Both the position numbers and the translations under genes were made by a program. A stretch of DNA of 64,000 nt. Origin: Muribaculaceae bacterium. GTDB lineage: Bacteria > Bacteroidota > Bacteroidia > Bacteroidales > Muribaculaceae. Each line of letters begins with the position of its first letter. Positions within the stretch are counted from its first letter, which is position 1. Below the pieces are notes generated by a model that saw only the letters and a program-made list of their open reading frames with translations, ran no database searches and was not told where the DNA came from. Shown here in pieces: positions 44,345 through 53,674 of the stretch. The stretch is from the NCBI GenBank assembly GCA_910573745.1, contig CAJSYI010000005.1, forward strand, positions 1-64,000. Direction: 5' to 3'.

Positions 44345-44698
44345 ATGCGTCACGAAGAAAGTCAGATACAGCAGAATTGCGTGAAATGGTTTAGACTTCA
44401 ATATGCAGACCTCGCGTTATTGCTCTTTGCCGTTCCCAATGGTGGAGCAAGAAACAGAATAGAAGCCGGAATAATGAAAGGCGAGGGAGTGACAGCCGGA
44501 GTTGCAGATATGTTGTTTCTACTACCTAATAAGTATCATCACGCACTTTGCATTGAAGTAAAGACCCCGAAAGGCAAACAGCAAGATTCGCAAAAGCGTT
44601 TTCAACGTAAAGTTGAGGCTTTTGGCTATCGCTACGAGATAGTACGCTCACTCGAAGAATTTATCAAGCTAATGCGAAATTACATAGCTGAAAGCTGA
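44345..44698 (+). CDS. VRR-NUC domain nuclease
   Basis: This 117-aa stand-alone VRR-NUC protein keeps the catalytic layout FAVPNGGARNRIEAG, VADMLFLLP and CIEVKTPKGKQQDSQKRF, where the Asp and the ExK supply the metal site. Phage members cleave branched DNA such as Holliday junctions. It follows ssb and ends the early transcript just before a hairpin. Confidence 0.92.
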   Translation: MRHEESQIQQNCVKWFRLQYADLALLLFAVPNGGARNRIEAGIMKGEGVTAGVADMLFLLPNKYHHALCIEVKTPKGKQQDSQKRFQRKVEAFGYRYEIVRSLEEFIKLMRNYIAES

Positions 44699-44731
44699 AA
44701 AACCGCGACTTGATATATTTTTTATCTCAAA

Positions 44732-44758
44732 AGAGTACCTAATAAGTACTCTTTTTTA
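44732..44758 (+). terminator. Hairpin with T-run at the early/late boundary
   Basis: The 7-bp arms AGAGTAC and GTACTCT flank the spacer CTAATAA and are followed by a T-run. It works as an intrinsic terminator for the early operon. The same bases contain CCTAATAAG, the motif shared with the control regions at 25432 and 57171, and lie just where the -33 zone of the next promoter falls, so it may also be an operator. Confidence 0.7.
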
Positions 44759-44759
44759 T

Positions 44760-44767
44760 TACCTTTG
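44760..44767 (+). promoter_or_regulatory. -7 element of the first late promoter
   Basis: TACCTTTG matches TAnnTTTG, 45 bp before the ParB-like gene. The hairpin with the shared motif occupies the -33 zone in place of TTTG, consistent with an activated rather than a constitutive promoter. Confidence 0.6.
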
Positions 44768-44811
44768 CAAAAAAACCGCAAAAACCGCATTTCAACTCGC
44801 ATAAAAAAAGT

Positions 44812-45684
44812 ATGGAAAATTTCGACGACCTCGCACAAGTCAGGCTCATAGCTATTGAGCAACTTGAAGAAAATATCGGGCAACTTGCCGGAGTGCCGGA
44901 GAATCCGCGAACGATTGATGAAGACCGCTTCGCATTATTGAAGCAAGACATCATCGACTACCCGGAATATCTGAAATATAATCCGCTCAAAGTTTATCAG
45001 CTCGAAAGTGGAAATTATATCATTCTCGGCGGCAATATGCGTTTCCGCGCATTGACTGAAATCGGGTATAAACTCGTTCCGGCTGTGGTTATCGACCCGA
45101 ACACTCCGAACGAGAAACTGAAAGCGTATGCGATTCTCGACAATAACGGCTTTGGAGTTTGGGATTGGGGCAAGCTGAAGTCCGGCGATTGGGATGCGAA
45201 ACAGTTGCAGACTTGGGGCGTTGAGCTTCCCGATAATTGGGACACGAGTGCGGTAGATGCAGAGAACGCACAAGCGCAGAATGAAAGCTACTCGCGTAAG
45301 GTCATTGCCCCGACATACGAGCCGAGCGGACATACACCGAGCTTCGGCGAGATGTACGACACCACAAAGCGAGATGCGTTGCTTCATGAAATCGAGAAAG
45401 CGAACTTACCGGATGAGGTACGCGAGTTTCTGCGGCAAGCAGCCGCGCGGCATACGGTTTTCAACTATGCCAAGATAGCAGACTACTACGCGCAGGCATC
45501 GCCGAAGATACAAGCTCTTATGGAGCAATCAGCACTCGTGATAATCGACTTCGACAAAGCCATTGAGAACGGATTTATCACAATGACAAAAGACCTCGCA
45601 AACGCATATCGCATTGAGCGTGGCATTACTGACGAAGCAGCTCTAACCGAAAACGACATATCAGAAGATTATGATGAAGAATAA
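44812..45684 (+). CDS. ParB-like nuclease-domain phage protein
   Basis: This 290-aa protein has an N-terminal ParB/sulfiredoxin-fold domain (VRLIAIEQLEENIGQLAGVP, then YIILGGNMRFRALTEIGY, the GxxR-type nucleotide loop). A phage-typical segment ends GVWDWGKLKSGDWDAKQLQT. ParB-fold domains bind or cleave NTPs and accompany DNA-modification genes in several phages. Here it opens the late operon and overlaps the glycosyltransferase by 14 bp, suggesting the two act together. Confidence 0.85.
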   Translation: MENFDDLAQVRLIAIEQLEENIGQLAGVPENPRTIDEDRFALLKQDIIDYPEYLKYNPLKVYQLESGNYIILGGNMRFRALTEIGYKLVPAVVIDPNTPNEKLKAYAILDNNGFGVWDWGKLKSGDWDAKQLQTWGVELPDNWDTSAVDAENAQAQNESYSRKVIAPTYEPSGHTPSFGEMYDTTKRDALLHEIEKANLPDEVREFLRQAAARHTVFNYAKIADYYAQASPKIQALMEQSALVIIDFDKAIENGFITMTKDLANAYRIERGITDEAALTENDISEDYDEE

Positions 45685-46546
45685 GAATTTTGTCGCTTTT
45701 ATCCTCTCTCACGGCAGAGCTGACAGGGTTGTGACTTATGACAGCTTGAAAAAGAGTGGCTACACCGGGCGAATTGTCATCGTGCTTGACAACGAAGACC
45801 CCTCCGCGCCGGAATATATCTCACGATTCGGGAGTGAGAATGTCGTTATCTTCGACAAAGCGGCTATCGCTGAAACTTTCGATGAGGGAGTGCCTGGCGA
45901 TAGACGCACGATAGTGTATGCCCGGAATGCGTGTTTTGACATCGCAAGAAAGCTCGGCTACCGCTACTTTATCGAGCTTGACGATGATTATACCGTTTTT
46001 GAGTGGCGATTCGACAACCGTTTGCGGTATATCACAAAAGACAAGGCAGTATGCAATCTTGATGCAGTATTTGACATAATGCTCGACTTCTTCAAGAAGA
46101 TACCGGCAAAGTCTATCGCTATGGCACAAGGTGGTGATTATCTCGGCGGTGGTGCCGGTGGCGAGGGCAAGCAGCTACGCACGAAACGCAAAGCGATGAA
46201 CTCGTTTATTTGCGACACCGAGCGGCAGTTTACATTCTTAGGGCGTATCAACGAAGATGTGAACACTTACACACGCAACACTTCAACCGGTGACTTGTTT
46301 TTGCAGATTCAGCAAGTATGCTTATTGCAGAAGCAGACGCAATCAAACGCTGGCGGCATGACTGAAGTATATCTCGATTCCGGCACTTACTTAAAATCAT
46401 TCTTCACGGTAATGTATCAACCGTCATCGGTCAAGGTGCGGACTATGGGTAACGAGTATGTCAATCAGAAGCGTTTGCATCATCGCGTGAATTGGATGCT
46501 CACAGCTCCGAAAATACTCAAAGAGAAATTCAAGAAAAAGACATAA
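45671..46546 (+). CDS. Glycosyltransferase resembling TET-associated glycosyltransferases
   Basis: This 291-aa GT-A-fold enzyme has a start strand FVAFILSHGRADRVVTYDSL and the acidic metal site ARNACFDIARKLGYRYF then ELDDDYTVF (DDD 104-106). A C-terminal part includes GRINEDVNTYTRNTSTGDLF. This layout matches the phage family linked to oxidised-base modification. No TET/JBP dioxygenase or hydroxymethylase is in the window. It could glycosylate DNA bases or a virion protein. Coupling to the ParB-like gene and placement beside terminase favour DNA or the packaging substrate. Confidence 0.8.
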   Translation: MMKNKNFVAFILSHGRADRVVTYDSLKKSGYTGRIVIVLDNEDPSAPEYISRFGSENVVIFDKAAIAETFDEGVPGDRRTIVYARNACFDIARKLGYRYFIELDDDYTVFEWRFDNRLRYITKDKAVCNLDAVFDIMLDFFKKIPAKSIAMAQGGDYLGGGAGGEGKQLRTKRKAMNSFICDTERQFTFLGRINEDVNTYTRNTSTGDLFLQIQQVCLLQKQTQSNAGGMTEVYLDSGTYLKSFFTVMYQPSSVKVRTMGNEYVNQKRLHHRVNWMLTAPKILKEKFKKKT

Positions 46547-46551
46547 CCGCT

Positions 46552-47076
46552 ATGGCTAAATACTCCCAAGCTAAAATCAAAGAATGCGAGGAGTGGATAA
46601 TGGAAAACGGCCTAATGGAACACGGCGGTGCGAAGCTCAAAGACTTTTTCAAGGCTATGGGCTTGCATCACAAGACTTACTATCAGTGGTTGCAGAAAGT
46701 CGAGTTTCGCGAAGCCGTAGAGCGAGCAAAGCAGTATTTCAAAGAGCATCTATGCCGTGAATTGGTTGAATCGCTCGCTAAATCTGCAAAGGGTTATGAC
46801 CACGAAATCACGGAAGAGAATACCGAGTACCGGCAGAATCCGAATAACCCATTACAGCCAATCATCCACCGAATGCGAAAGAAGACAACGACCGTTCATG
46901 TCAAGTCAGACGTTGCGGCCGCAATCTTCTTGCTATGTAACCTTGACCCGGAACATTATCAGAATCGACAGCGAAACGATGTGACGATGAAGAAAGAGAA
47001 TGACCCGGATGAACAACTATCAGCAGAAGAACTCGCCGCCGAGATTGAACGGCTCGATATGCTACAAAAGAAATGA
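46552..47076 (+). CDS. Terminase small subunit
   Basis: This 174-aa DNA-recognition subunit of the packaging motor has an N-terminal helix-turn-helix (GGAKLKDFFKAMGLHHKTYY) and a helical oligomerisation part, with an acidic tail (NDPDEQLSAEELAAEIERLD) that overlaps the large subunit by 4 bp. The start at 46552 is the first Met after the glycosyltransferase stop. Confidence 0.85.
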   Translation: MAKYSQAKIKECEEWIMENGLMEHGGAKLKDFFKAMGLHHKTYYQWLQKVEFREAVERAKQYFKEHLCRELVESLAKSAKGYDHEITEENTEYRQNPNNPLQPIIHRMRKKTTTVHVKSDVAAAIFLLCNLDPEHYQNRQRNDVTMKKENDPDEQLSAEELAAEIERLDMLQKK

Positions 47077-48542
47077 CATCAACGGCAAGCGACACGATGA
47101 AAAGATTGATAAAGTTGAAGCGCATTAAGCTGAAGCGAGATGCGCCGGAACGCTTTGCGTCTTTTCTCGGCTATGCCAACCCGAAATATCGGGCAGAGTG
47201 GTTTCATATTCTAATCGCTGACTATTGTCAAAAGCTCTACTCTGGCGAAATCAAGAATCTAATGGTTTTCATGCCGCCGCAGCACGGCAAGTCGGAAATC
47301 ATATCTCGAAATTTCCCGGCGTGGGTACTCGGCAAGAATCCCGATTTGAAGATTGCCGGTTGCTCATATTCGCTCGACCTTGCATCTCAATTCTCACGCT
47401 CGATACAACGCACAATCGACAGTAAAGAGTATCAGGCAATATTCCCCGACACATATCTCAACGGCTCTAATGTGAGAACTGACACAAAAGGCTATTTGCG
47501 TAATGTGGATATTTTTGAAACAGTCGGGCGGCGCGGATTCTACAAAGCCGTTGGCGTTGGCGGCGGCTTGACAGGTACGCCGGTTGACATCGCTATTATC
47601 GACGACCCGGTTAAAGACGCTACCGAGGCATATTCAGCAACATATCGTGAACGTGTGTGGAATTGGTATAACACAGTTCTATCAACGCGACTTCACAACG
47701 ATTCAAAGCAGCTTTTCATTATGACGCGCTGGCATGAAGACGACTTGGCAGGGCGAATACTTAAAGCAGAGCCGCAAGATTGGACTGTGCTTGTGATTCC
47801 GGCGATATGTGAGTTTGAGAATGACAATGGACTATCTGAACGACACGTTGGCGATGCTTTATGGCCGTGGAAACATTCGCTCGCTAAACTTCAGAAACAG
47901 CAGCAACGCGCCCCACGCGAGTTTGCAGCACTCTATCAGCAACACCCGACTATTGAGGGCGGTAATATCGTCAAGCGTGATTGGTTTCGTAAAATCTCAA
48001 TGGCTGAATTTCTCGCATTGCGATATAACGAGCCGATGCACTTCTATCTCGATACGGCATACAACAAAAAGAAAGTCGGCAAGGATAACGACCCATCTGG
48101 TATTCTCGCGGCGTGTCGCATTCAGAATAACATATATCTCTACGATGCACAGTCCGTCTATAAAGAAATGCCGGATTTGCTACGATTCTTGCCGGACTAC
48201 ATATCAGCACACAAGGGCAACAATGAAAGCAAGCTCAATATCGAGCCAAAGGCAAACGGCGTATCAGTCGTGCAGATGTTACGCGAAATCTCTACGCTCA
48301 ATGTCAAGGAAACACCGACCCCGACCGAAGACAAGGAAGTGCGTTTGCGTGTCGTGTCACCGCGCATAGAGTGCGGTCGTGTATTCATCGTTGAAGGCTC
48401 GTGGAACGAAGAATTTTTGAATCAAGTATGTGCATTTCCAGCGACTTCACACGATGAATTTGTGGATGTTCTTGGCTATGCCATAAACGACCTCTACGAA
48501 GAAGACGAGTACATTGATTATGACGAAATACAAGTTTTTTAA
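47073..48542 (+). CDS. Terminase large subunit
   Basis: This 489-aa packaging ATPase-nuclease has Walker A PPQHGKSE (68-75), Walker B IAIIDDPVKD (173-182) and the coupling segment IMTRWHEDDLAGRIL. The C-terminal RNase-H-like nuclease has the acidic FYLDTAYN and DEFVDVLGYAIND. The length is full. It translocates phage DNA into the procapsid through the portal encoded next. Confidence 0.95.
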   Translation: MTSTASDTMKRLIKLKRIKLKRDAPERFASFLGYANPKYRAEWFHILIADYCQKLYSGEIKNLMVFMPPQHGKSEIISRNFPAWVLGKNPDLKIAGCSYSLDLASQFSRSIQRTIDSKEYQAIFPDTYLNGSNVRTDTKGYLRNVDIFETVGRRGFYKAVGVGGGLTGTPVDIAIIDDPVKDATEAYSATYRERVWNWYNTVLSTRLHNDSKQLFIMTRWHEDDLAGRILKAEPQDWTVLVIPAICEFENDNGLSERHVGDALWPWKHSLAKLQKQQQRAPREFAALYQQHPTIEGGNIVKRDWFRKISMAEFLALRYNEPMHFYLDTAYNKKKVGKDNDPSGILAACRIQNNIYLYDAQSVYKEMPDLLRFLPDYISAHKGNNESKLNIEPKANGVSVVQMLREISTLNVKETPTPTEDKEVRLRVVSPRIECGRVFIVEGSWNEEFLNQVCAFPATSHDEFVDVLGYAINDLYEEDEYIDYDEIQVF

Positions 48543-48562
48543 CCCCTCAATCTTTATAAACT

Positions 48563-50089
48563 ATGCAGATTGTTCAAGTAGCAACTAACCTAATCAACCG
48601 TATTGCCGGAAGAAAGCAAGAGTTTGATGAATTGCTCGCTTCCGGCGACATCTCGCAGATACGCTCGAAGATGCGTACCAACGGAAGTGAAGCAACAGCG
48701 GCGATGCGTGAATACGACACCGAAACGCACGAAGTAATGTCACGCAAAGACAAGATACTAACCGATAAGAAAGGCAATCGGCGCGGTATTCAGCACTTGT
48801 GGAAGCTCCCCATTCCATACCCAGCGTATATAAACGAAATCGCACTTGTGTTTCTCTACGGTCGCCCGGTGAAATGGTCGCAAGTGTCAGAGGGAACGGA
48901 TGAAGCGTTTGCGAAGTTCCTTGATGTAATCAAGCGAACTCGCTTCAATAGCAAGATTCGCCAATGCAAGCGACTTGCCGGAAAAGAAACGGAGAGCGCG
49001 ATGTTATTCCGCGTCTTCAAAGACAATGACGGCACCCCCGATGTGCAGATTCGCGTACTCGCAAAGAGCAAAGGCGATGAAATATACACACGTTGGGACC
49101 AGTACGAGAATCTTATCTCGGTTGCATGGGGATATAACGTGCGAGAGAAAGAAGATAAGGTTGTGTACCACTTCGACATCTTCACGCCGGAATTTATATA
49201 CCGATGCACGAAAAAGCCTCTTGGGTGGCAAGTTGAGAGAGAAATCAACTTCATAGGCAAAATTCCTATCATTCTTTTTCAGCAAGAAAAAGAATGGGAT
49301 GGTGTCGGTCATCTTATCAACCGTCAAGAGTGGATAATCTCGCGTGCCGCCGATACAAACGACTACTTCGCTGACCCTATCGCGGTATATAACATCGATG
49401 TAATCAAGAATCTGCCCGAAAAAGGCGATGTAGGCAAAGCTCTCTACACAAACACAAAAGAGGGCGTAGATAAAGCAATGGCCTATGTCACTTGGGACAA
49501 TGCGCCACAGTCGAAGAAAGATGAAATCGAACTACTCGATGCTCATATCCTATCAAAGTCATTCACGCCGAACATCACGCTTGACACGCTGAAATCAATC
49601 TCGCAGCTCTCGGCAAAAGCATTACGCACGGTTATGATGCTTGCTGACATCAAGGCATCGAAACGCAAGGAGAGCCACGATGAATTGCTCGACCGTACCG
49701 GCTCGCTCATTGCTGCAATCATCGGAAACGTACTCGATGTGTCACTCAAAAGCCAATGTGACGAGTTGAGCGTTTCACACGAGTTTCAAGAACCGTTCGG
49801 CGAAGACATCGAAGCAGACATCAAAAACATCACAGCTTGCCTTGATGCTGAAATAATGTCGAATGAAACAGCTATCGAAAAGAATCCTCTAATCGCTGAC
49901 GCAGCTCTCGAAAAAGAGCGTATCAAAGCAGAAGCAGATGAGCGATTGAAACAGCAACAGTCGATATTCGGCGACAATGGCGCGGAAGCCGGGCCACAAT
50001 CATTCACTGACGGTGACGATGAAGAAGACGATGAAGACGAAAAGAAGCCGGATGATGAAAAGAAATCAAAGAAAGCCGTGAAGAAATGA
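48563..50089 (+). CDS. Portal protein, SPP1 gp6-like
   Basis: This 508-aa portal forms the dodecameric channel for DNA entry and tail joining. It has the SPP1-type features IPYPAYINEIALVFLYGRPV near the N terminus, a wing/stem region, and a very acidic C-terminal tail (DGDDEEDDEDEKKPDDEKKS). It follows terminase directly and overlaps the next gene by 4 bp. Confidence 0.92.
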   Translation: MQIVQVATNLINRIAGRKQEFDELLASGDISQIRSKMRTNGSEATAAMREYDTETHEVMSRKDKILTDKKGNRRGIQHLWKLPIPYPAYINEIALVFLYGRPVKWSQVSEGTDEAFAKFLDVIKRTRFNSKIRQCKRLAGKETESAMLFRVFKDNDGTPDVQIRVLAKSKGDEIYTRWDQYENLISVAWGYNVREKEDKVVYHFDIFTPEFIYRCTKKPLGWQVEREINFIGKIPIILFQQEKEWDGVGHLINRQEWIISRAADTNDYFADPIAVYNIDVIKNLPEKGDVGKALYTNTKEGVDKAMAYVTWDNAPQSKKDEIELLDAHILSKSFTPNITLDTLKSISQLSAKALRTVMMLADIKASKRKESHDELLDRTGSLIAAIIGNVLDVSLKSQCDELSVSHEFQEPFGEDIEADIKNITACLDAEIMSNETAIEKNPLIADAALEKERIKAEADERLKQQQSIFGDNGAEAGPQSFTDGDDEEDDEDEKKPDDEKKSKKAVKK

Positions 50090-50304
50090 AGCCGCTAATC
50101 ATCAAACAAACTACGACTGACAAAAAGATTCAACGGACTTCATTCTACGTTTTCGGCATTTGCATCTATTCAGAAGAAGTGCCGGTTGAATCAGAAGCTC
50201 CACGCCGTCAGATAGGATTCAACGTGTTTCCGCAGTATGCACCGGAATACGTGGAAGATGAAGATTATTACCCCGATGAATACAAGCATGGCGAAGAAAA
50301 ATAA
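50086..50304 (+). CDS. Small acidic hypothetical protein
   Basis: This 72-aa protein (MKPLIIKQTTTDKKIQRTSF at the start) has an acidic, tyrosine-rich end (EYVEDEDYYPDEYKHG). It overlaps portal and the head-morphogenesis gene. It may be a small virion or assembly factor. Confidence 0.6.
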   Translation: MKPLIIKQTTTDKKIQRTSFYVFGICIYSEEVPVESEAPRRQIGFNVFPQYAPEYVEDEDYYPDEYKHGEEK

Positions 50305-53068
50305 CATAGACCCCAAGAGCGCGACACAAGCGCGAATAAAACGTACTGAAGCATACGCCGAACGTGTGCGGCTACTCTTTGCGCAGACGGTTAATGAAAT
50401 ACTCGCGCTCAACAAGTCAATGCCGCAGCTTGACGAGGGCGAGATGTTTTCTTTCGCCGGTGAATCCATGAAGCGACAAAAGGAAGTAGAACGCTTGCTC
50501 CGTTTGCTTCATTCAGTCGCGACAATGGCTATCGAGAAAGGCATACGCCTTGAATGGTCGCAAGCGAATGACGAATGCGACAAGCTCGTTAAATCGTGCT
50601 TTGGCAAACGTGCATTATCATCTCCAGAGTTTGCAGCATGGACTCAACGAAACAGCGCGGCGATGAATGCGTTTATCGCTCGCAGCGAAAACGGCTTGAA
50701 TCTATCGCAGCGTGTGTGGAAGTCAGTCGAGCAGCTACGCGATGAAATGGAAGTCGCGATAACCGTTTCAGTCGGTGAGGGCGAATCGGCAGCGTCTATG
50801 TCGCGAAAAGTCCGTCAGTACCTCAACGACCCGGACTTGATGTTTCGCCGATTCAGATATAAAGACCCCGAATCCGGCGAATGGCGGCGCAAATGGAAGA
50901 AGCGTATCAAAGACCCGGCAACCGGCAAAGTCAAATGGATAGACTACGACAAGCGTACTTATCAAGACCAATGGACTGGGCGCGGCTATTACAAGTCTTC
51001 AGCTCAAAACGCTATGCGTGTTGCTCGAACTGAAACGAATATCGCATATCGCAGAGCCGACAATGAACGGTGGCAACAAATGGACTTTGTTCTCGGTCAA
51101 CGTGTCAATCTCTCACGCTCGCACCCGAAAAAAGACATTTGCGACAAGCTCGCAGGTGATTATCCGGTTGATTTTGTCTTTGACGGTTGGCATCCGCAAT
51201 GCTTTTGTTTCGTTACTCCGATTCTGATGGATGAAGATGAAATGGCGAAAGTATCAGAAGCGTTTTTGCGTGGAGAAAAGTATGTGCCGAGGGGCAAGCG
51301 AATAACTGACTACCCGGACAATTTCAAACAGTGGGTGTCAGAGCATAAAGAAGACATCGCACAATCTCGCGATAGAGGCACAGAACCGTACTTTATCCGC
51401 AACAATGCTATAGCGATAGATGAAATACTTGACCCGTCATTAAAGAAGCTCACACCGCAGCAAATCGCGGCGAAACGGCATGAAGCGAGAACGCCGGAGC
51501 AAGAGGACGAGATTCGCCGCCGTTGGAAAGAGCGAAGCGAGAGAATCGAAGCCGAAAAAATACATTCGCGACAAGTCAACGCTACTGCAAACAACGTACT
51601 CAATGCAGCCGCCAAGCGGTTTGCATCTTTCGGCATATCTACCGCCGAACTCGAAGAAGCAATCAAGAGCGGAAACACAGCACTCATTCAACAGCAGACA
51701 AAGACGCTCGCACTCGCTATGTCAGCAAAACAGCAGCTTATCAAAGCAACTGCCAAAAAGGTCAATAGTGTTGCTGACGGTTATAGCGAAGTCGATACGA
51801 CCGCACTCAACGAAGCTCTTGCATCCGGCAATCTTGAAGCGATACACAAGCAGACACGCGCCATCGCTCAAAGTGTACTCGCGATGAAGAAAGCCGAGCA
51901 AGCATTGTCAGCTATAATCCCGGATGCTCACACTTGGCACGAACAATTCACGCTTGCAGAACTGCAACAAGTGTATGCCGCCGTTGAATCGAAACTCGCG
52001 AACATATCGACACTTCCATTATACGAGCAAGTCAAAGCGATTGAGAAAGAAATCAAGTGGGTATCTGACCCTACATATCTGAAGCCGCATAAGCAATATC
52101 CGACTTGGAATGTAGCTCAAGATGCTTATATGAAGAAGCTCGATGAAGTCAAGAAGCAAATCGCAGTAGCGGAGGCGAAAGACGCTATTGACAAACTGAA
52201 AGTGTATGTCGCTTCACACCCGAAAGCCACTACGGTCGCTAATGCTGTCTTGGAAGCAGAATTGTTGCTTGCATCCGGCGGCGATATGCTTACGATTAAA
52301 GCGAAGATTGACTACGCCCAAAAACGAAAAGAGCTACAAGAAAAAGCAGCAGCGCAAAAAGCTGTCAAGGGTAGCAAAATCGGTGAAGTCACATTTAAGG
52401 AGCTATCAAAAAAGCGACAAAAAGAGTTGCTCGATGATTACAAAGTCAATACAGTAGAGGGCATGGATGATGTGATGCGTCCAGCTACTGAAGAAGCATG
52501 GAAAGGACTTATCGAAGAAGAACGTATGTTGCTCACTAAATATACGCAGACATATAGCTACCTCAACGAGCCATTGCGTAATATGTCATATTGTGGCGGA
52601 CGAGCGAAAGATGAATATGACAATGATATGCCGAAAATAACAGCAGCTTTGAGCCGTGTTAAGACAAAGCAAGATATGGTCGTAAGGCGAGGTACAAGCG
52701 ATTATTATATTCCGGAAATCGGCAAGAATTTGAGCCAAGCCGAAGTTGGCGATACGTTCATTGACGGCGCATTCTTATCAACGGCGTGTCACCGAGATAA
52801 GGGATTCGGCGGCTCTATTAATATGATTATTTTGATACCGAAGGGCGCACAAGGCATATTCGCAGAACCGTTCACTCATTACAACGCTGGTTATTATGAC
52901 TATCAGACCCGAATATGGAACGGTACTGAAAAAGTGGGGTTAGGAGGTGAGTTTGAATGGATAGGTCAGCGCGGCAGTAGATTCAAAGTAATTAGAAAGA
53001 GCGGCAAAAATTTATACTTAATGTTAATCGGTCAGCAGTTCACACAGCCAACCGGCATGACGAAGTAA
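50288..53068 (+). CDS. Mu-F/SPP1-gp7-like head protein with C-terminal ADP-ribosyltransferase domain
   Basis: This 926-aa protein has a head-morphogenesis domain at about 140-315 (NAMRVARTETNIAYRRADNE, HPKKDICDKLAG, GWHPQCFCFVTP). A helical middle (about 440-690) holds at least two degenerate repeats opening with SGNTALIQQQTK and SGNLEAIHKQTR. Residues about 755-915 are an ADP-ribosyltransferase: helix YTQTYSYLNEPLRN, arginine motif VVRRGTSD (R800/R801), the STS-type strand GAFLSTACH and the ExE catalytic pair GGEFEWIGQRGSRFKV (E888, E890). All three key motifs are kept, so the enzyme looks active. gp7-type proteins stay in the virion, so the toxin part may enter the cell with the DNA. Confidence 0.9.
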   Translation: MAKKNNIDPKSATQARIKRTEAYAERVRLLFAQTVNEILALNKSMPQLDEGEMFSFAGESMKRQKEVERLLRLLHSVATMAIEKGIRLEWSQANDECDKLVKSCFGKRALSSPEFAAWTQRNSAAMNAFIARSENGLNLSQRVWKSVEQLRDEMEVAITVSVGEGESAASMSRKVRQYLNDPDLMFRRFRYKDPESGEWRRKWKKRIKDPATGKVKWIDYDKRTYQDQWTGRGYYKSSAQNAMRVARTETNIAYRRADNERWQQMDFVLGQRVNLSRSHPKKDICDKLAGDYPVDFVFDGWHPQCFCFVTPILMDEDEMAKVSEAFLRGEKYVPRGKRITDYPDNFKQWVSEHKEDIAQSRDRGTEPYFIRNNAIAIDEILDPSLKKLTPQQIAAKRHEARTPEQEDEIRRRWKERSERIEAEKIHSRQVNATANNVLNAAAKRFASFGISTAELEEAIKSGNTALIQQQTKTLALAMSAKQQLIKATAKKVNSVADGYSEVDTTALNEALASGNLEAIHKQTRAIAQSVLAMKKAEQALSAIIPDAHTWHEQFTLAELQQVYAAVESKLANISTLPLYEQVKAIEKEIKWVSDPTYLKPHKQYPTWNVAQDAYMKKLDEVKKQIAVAEAKDAIDKLKVYVASHPKATTVANAVLEAELLLASGGDMLTIKAKIDYAQKRKELQEKAAAQKAVKGSKIGEVTFKELSKKRQKELLDDYKVNTVEGMDDVMRPATEEAWKGLIEEERMLLTKYTQTYSYLNEPLRNMSYCGGRAKDEYDNDMPKITAALSRVKTKQDMVVRRGTSDYYIPEIGKNLSQAEVGDTFIDGAFLSTACHRDKGFGGSINMIILIPKGAQGIFAEPFTHYNAGYYDYQTRIWNGTEKVGLGGEFEWIGQRGSRFKVIRKSGKNLYLMLIGQQFTQPTGMTK

Positions 53069-53070
53069 GA

Positions 53071-53096
53071 CAAAGGGCGCATAATCGCGCCCTTTG
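53071..53096. terminator. Shared bidirectional terminator between convergent operons
   Basis: A perfect 10-bp stem (CAAAGGGCGC paired with GCGCCCTTTG) has a 6-nt loop. It lies exactly between the stop of the ADP-ribosyltransferase head gene and the stop of the leftward 102-aa gene, so both transcripts end here. Confidence 0.85.
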
Positions 53097-53405
53097 CTAC
53101 TTGTAGTATTTCTGATAAAACTCTTTGAAGCCGGAAACGGCATCTTTCATTGAGTATGCGTTTTTCGCATAACGATTGAATAACATCGCTTTGAGCGTGA
53201 CCGGGATTTTATCGAACTTCGAGAAGTCACGCAGTCCGTAAGTCAGATAATCCGAAAGGTACTCGGAAATCGAATCTGAATCATTCGCAGAATCTTCAAC
53301 CCACACTCTTTCATAATCCCATAATAGAGCTTTATCGCCCTCGTATGGATTATTCTTTTCGCCGTGGTAGTAACGGCATAATTTGAGTAATGAATCTTTG
53401 TGCAT
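53097..53405 (-). CDS. Hypothetical protein of the glycohydrolase operon
   Basis: This 102-aa helical protein (MHKDSLLKLCRYYHGEKNNP at the start) is rich in aromatic and charged residues. The start at 53405 is supported by a good AAGGAG Shine-Dalgarno-like site about 10 bp upstream, rare in this phage. It converges on the ADP-ribosyltransferase gene, and an immunity role is possible from position only. Confidence 0.65.
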   Translation of the reverse strand: MHKDSLLKLCRYYHGEKNNPYEGDKALLWDYERVWVEDSANDSDSISEYLSDYLTYGLRDFSKFDKIPVTLKAMLFNRYAKNAYSMKDAVSGFKEFYQKYYK

Positions 53406-53409
53406 AGTG

Positions 53410-53667
53410 CTATATCTCCTTGTCAAATTTATTCAAAACAGCATAACGAAGTGCAAACACTTCAATTTGACACGCAGGGCGTATGTTTTCAATCTTGAAA
53501 TTAGCGCGTTCAGTAATTGATTTGTTACCGACTTCTTCTATTTCTCCTCTCGAATTGTATTTGATAAAATAACCCTCAGTCCAAACAAATACATCAGAAA
53601 GAAATGCCGGGTTGCGAGCAGCTAAAAAAGCTCCACCGCAAAAATTTTCATTTGAAAATGAATCCAT
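53410..53667 (-). CDS. Small hypothetical protein beside the glycohydrolase
   Basis: This 85-aa protein (MDSFSNENFCGGAFLAARNP at the start) contains a short beta-rich segment (DVFVWTEGYFIKYNSRGEIE). It lies between the glycohydrolase and the 102-aa gene with gaps below 10 bp, so it belongs to the same transcript. No family is recognised. Confidence 0.6.
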   Translation of the reverse strand: MDSFSNENFCGGAFLAARNPAFLSDVFVWTEGYFIKYNSRGEIEEVGNKSITERANFKIENIRPACQIEVFALRYAVLNKFDKEI

Positions 53668-53674
53668 ATCTTAT

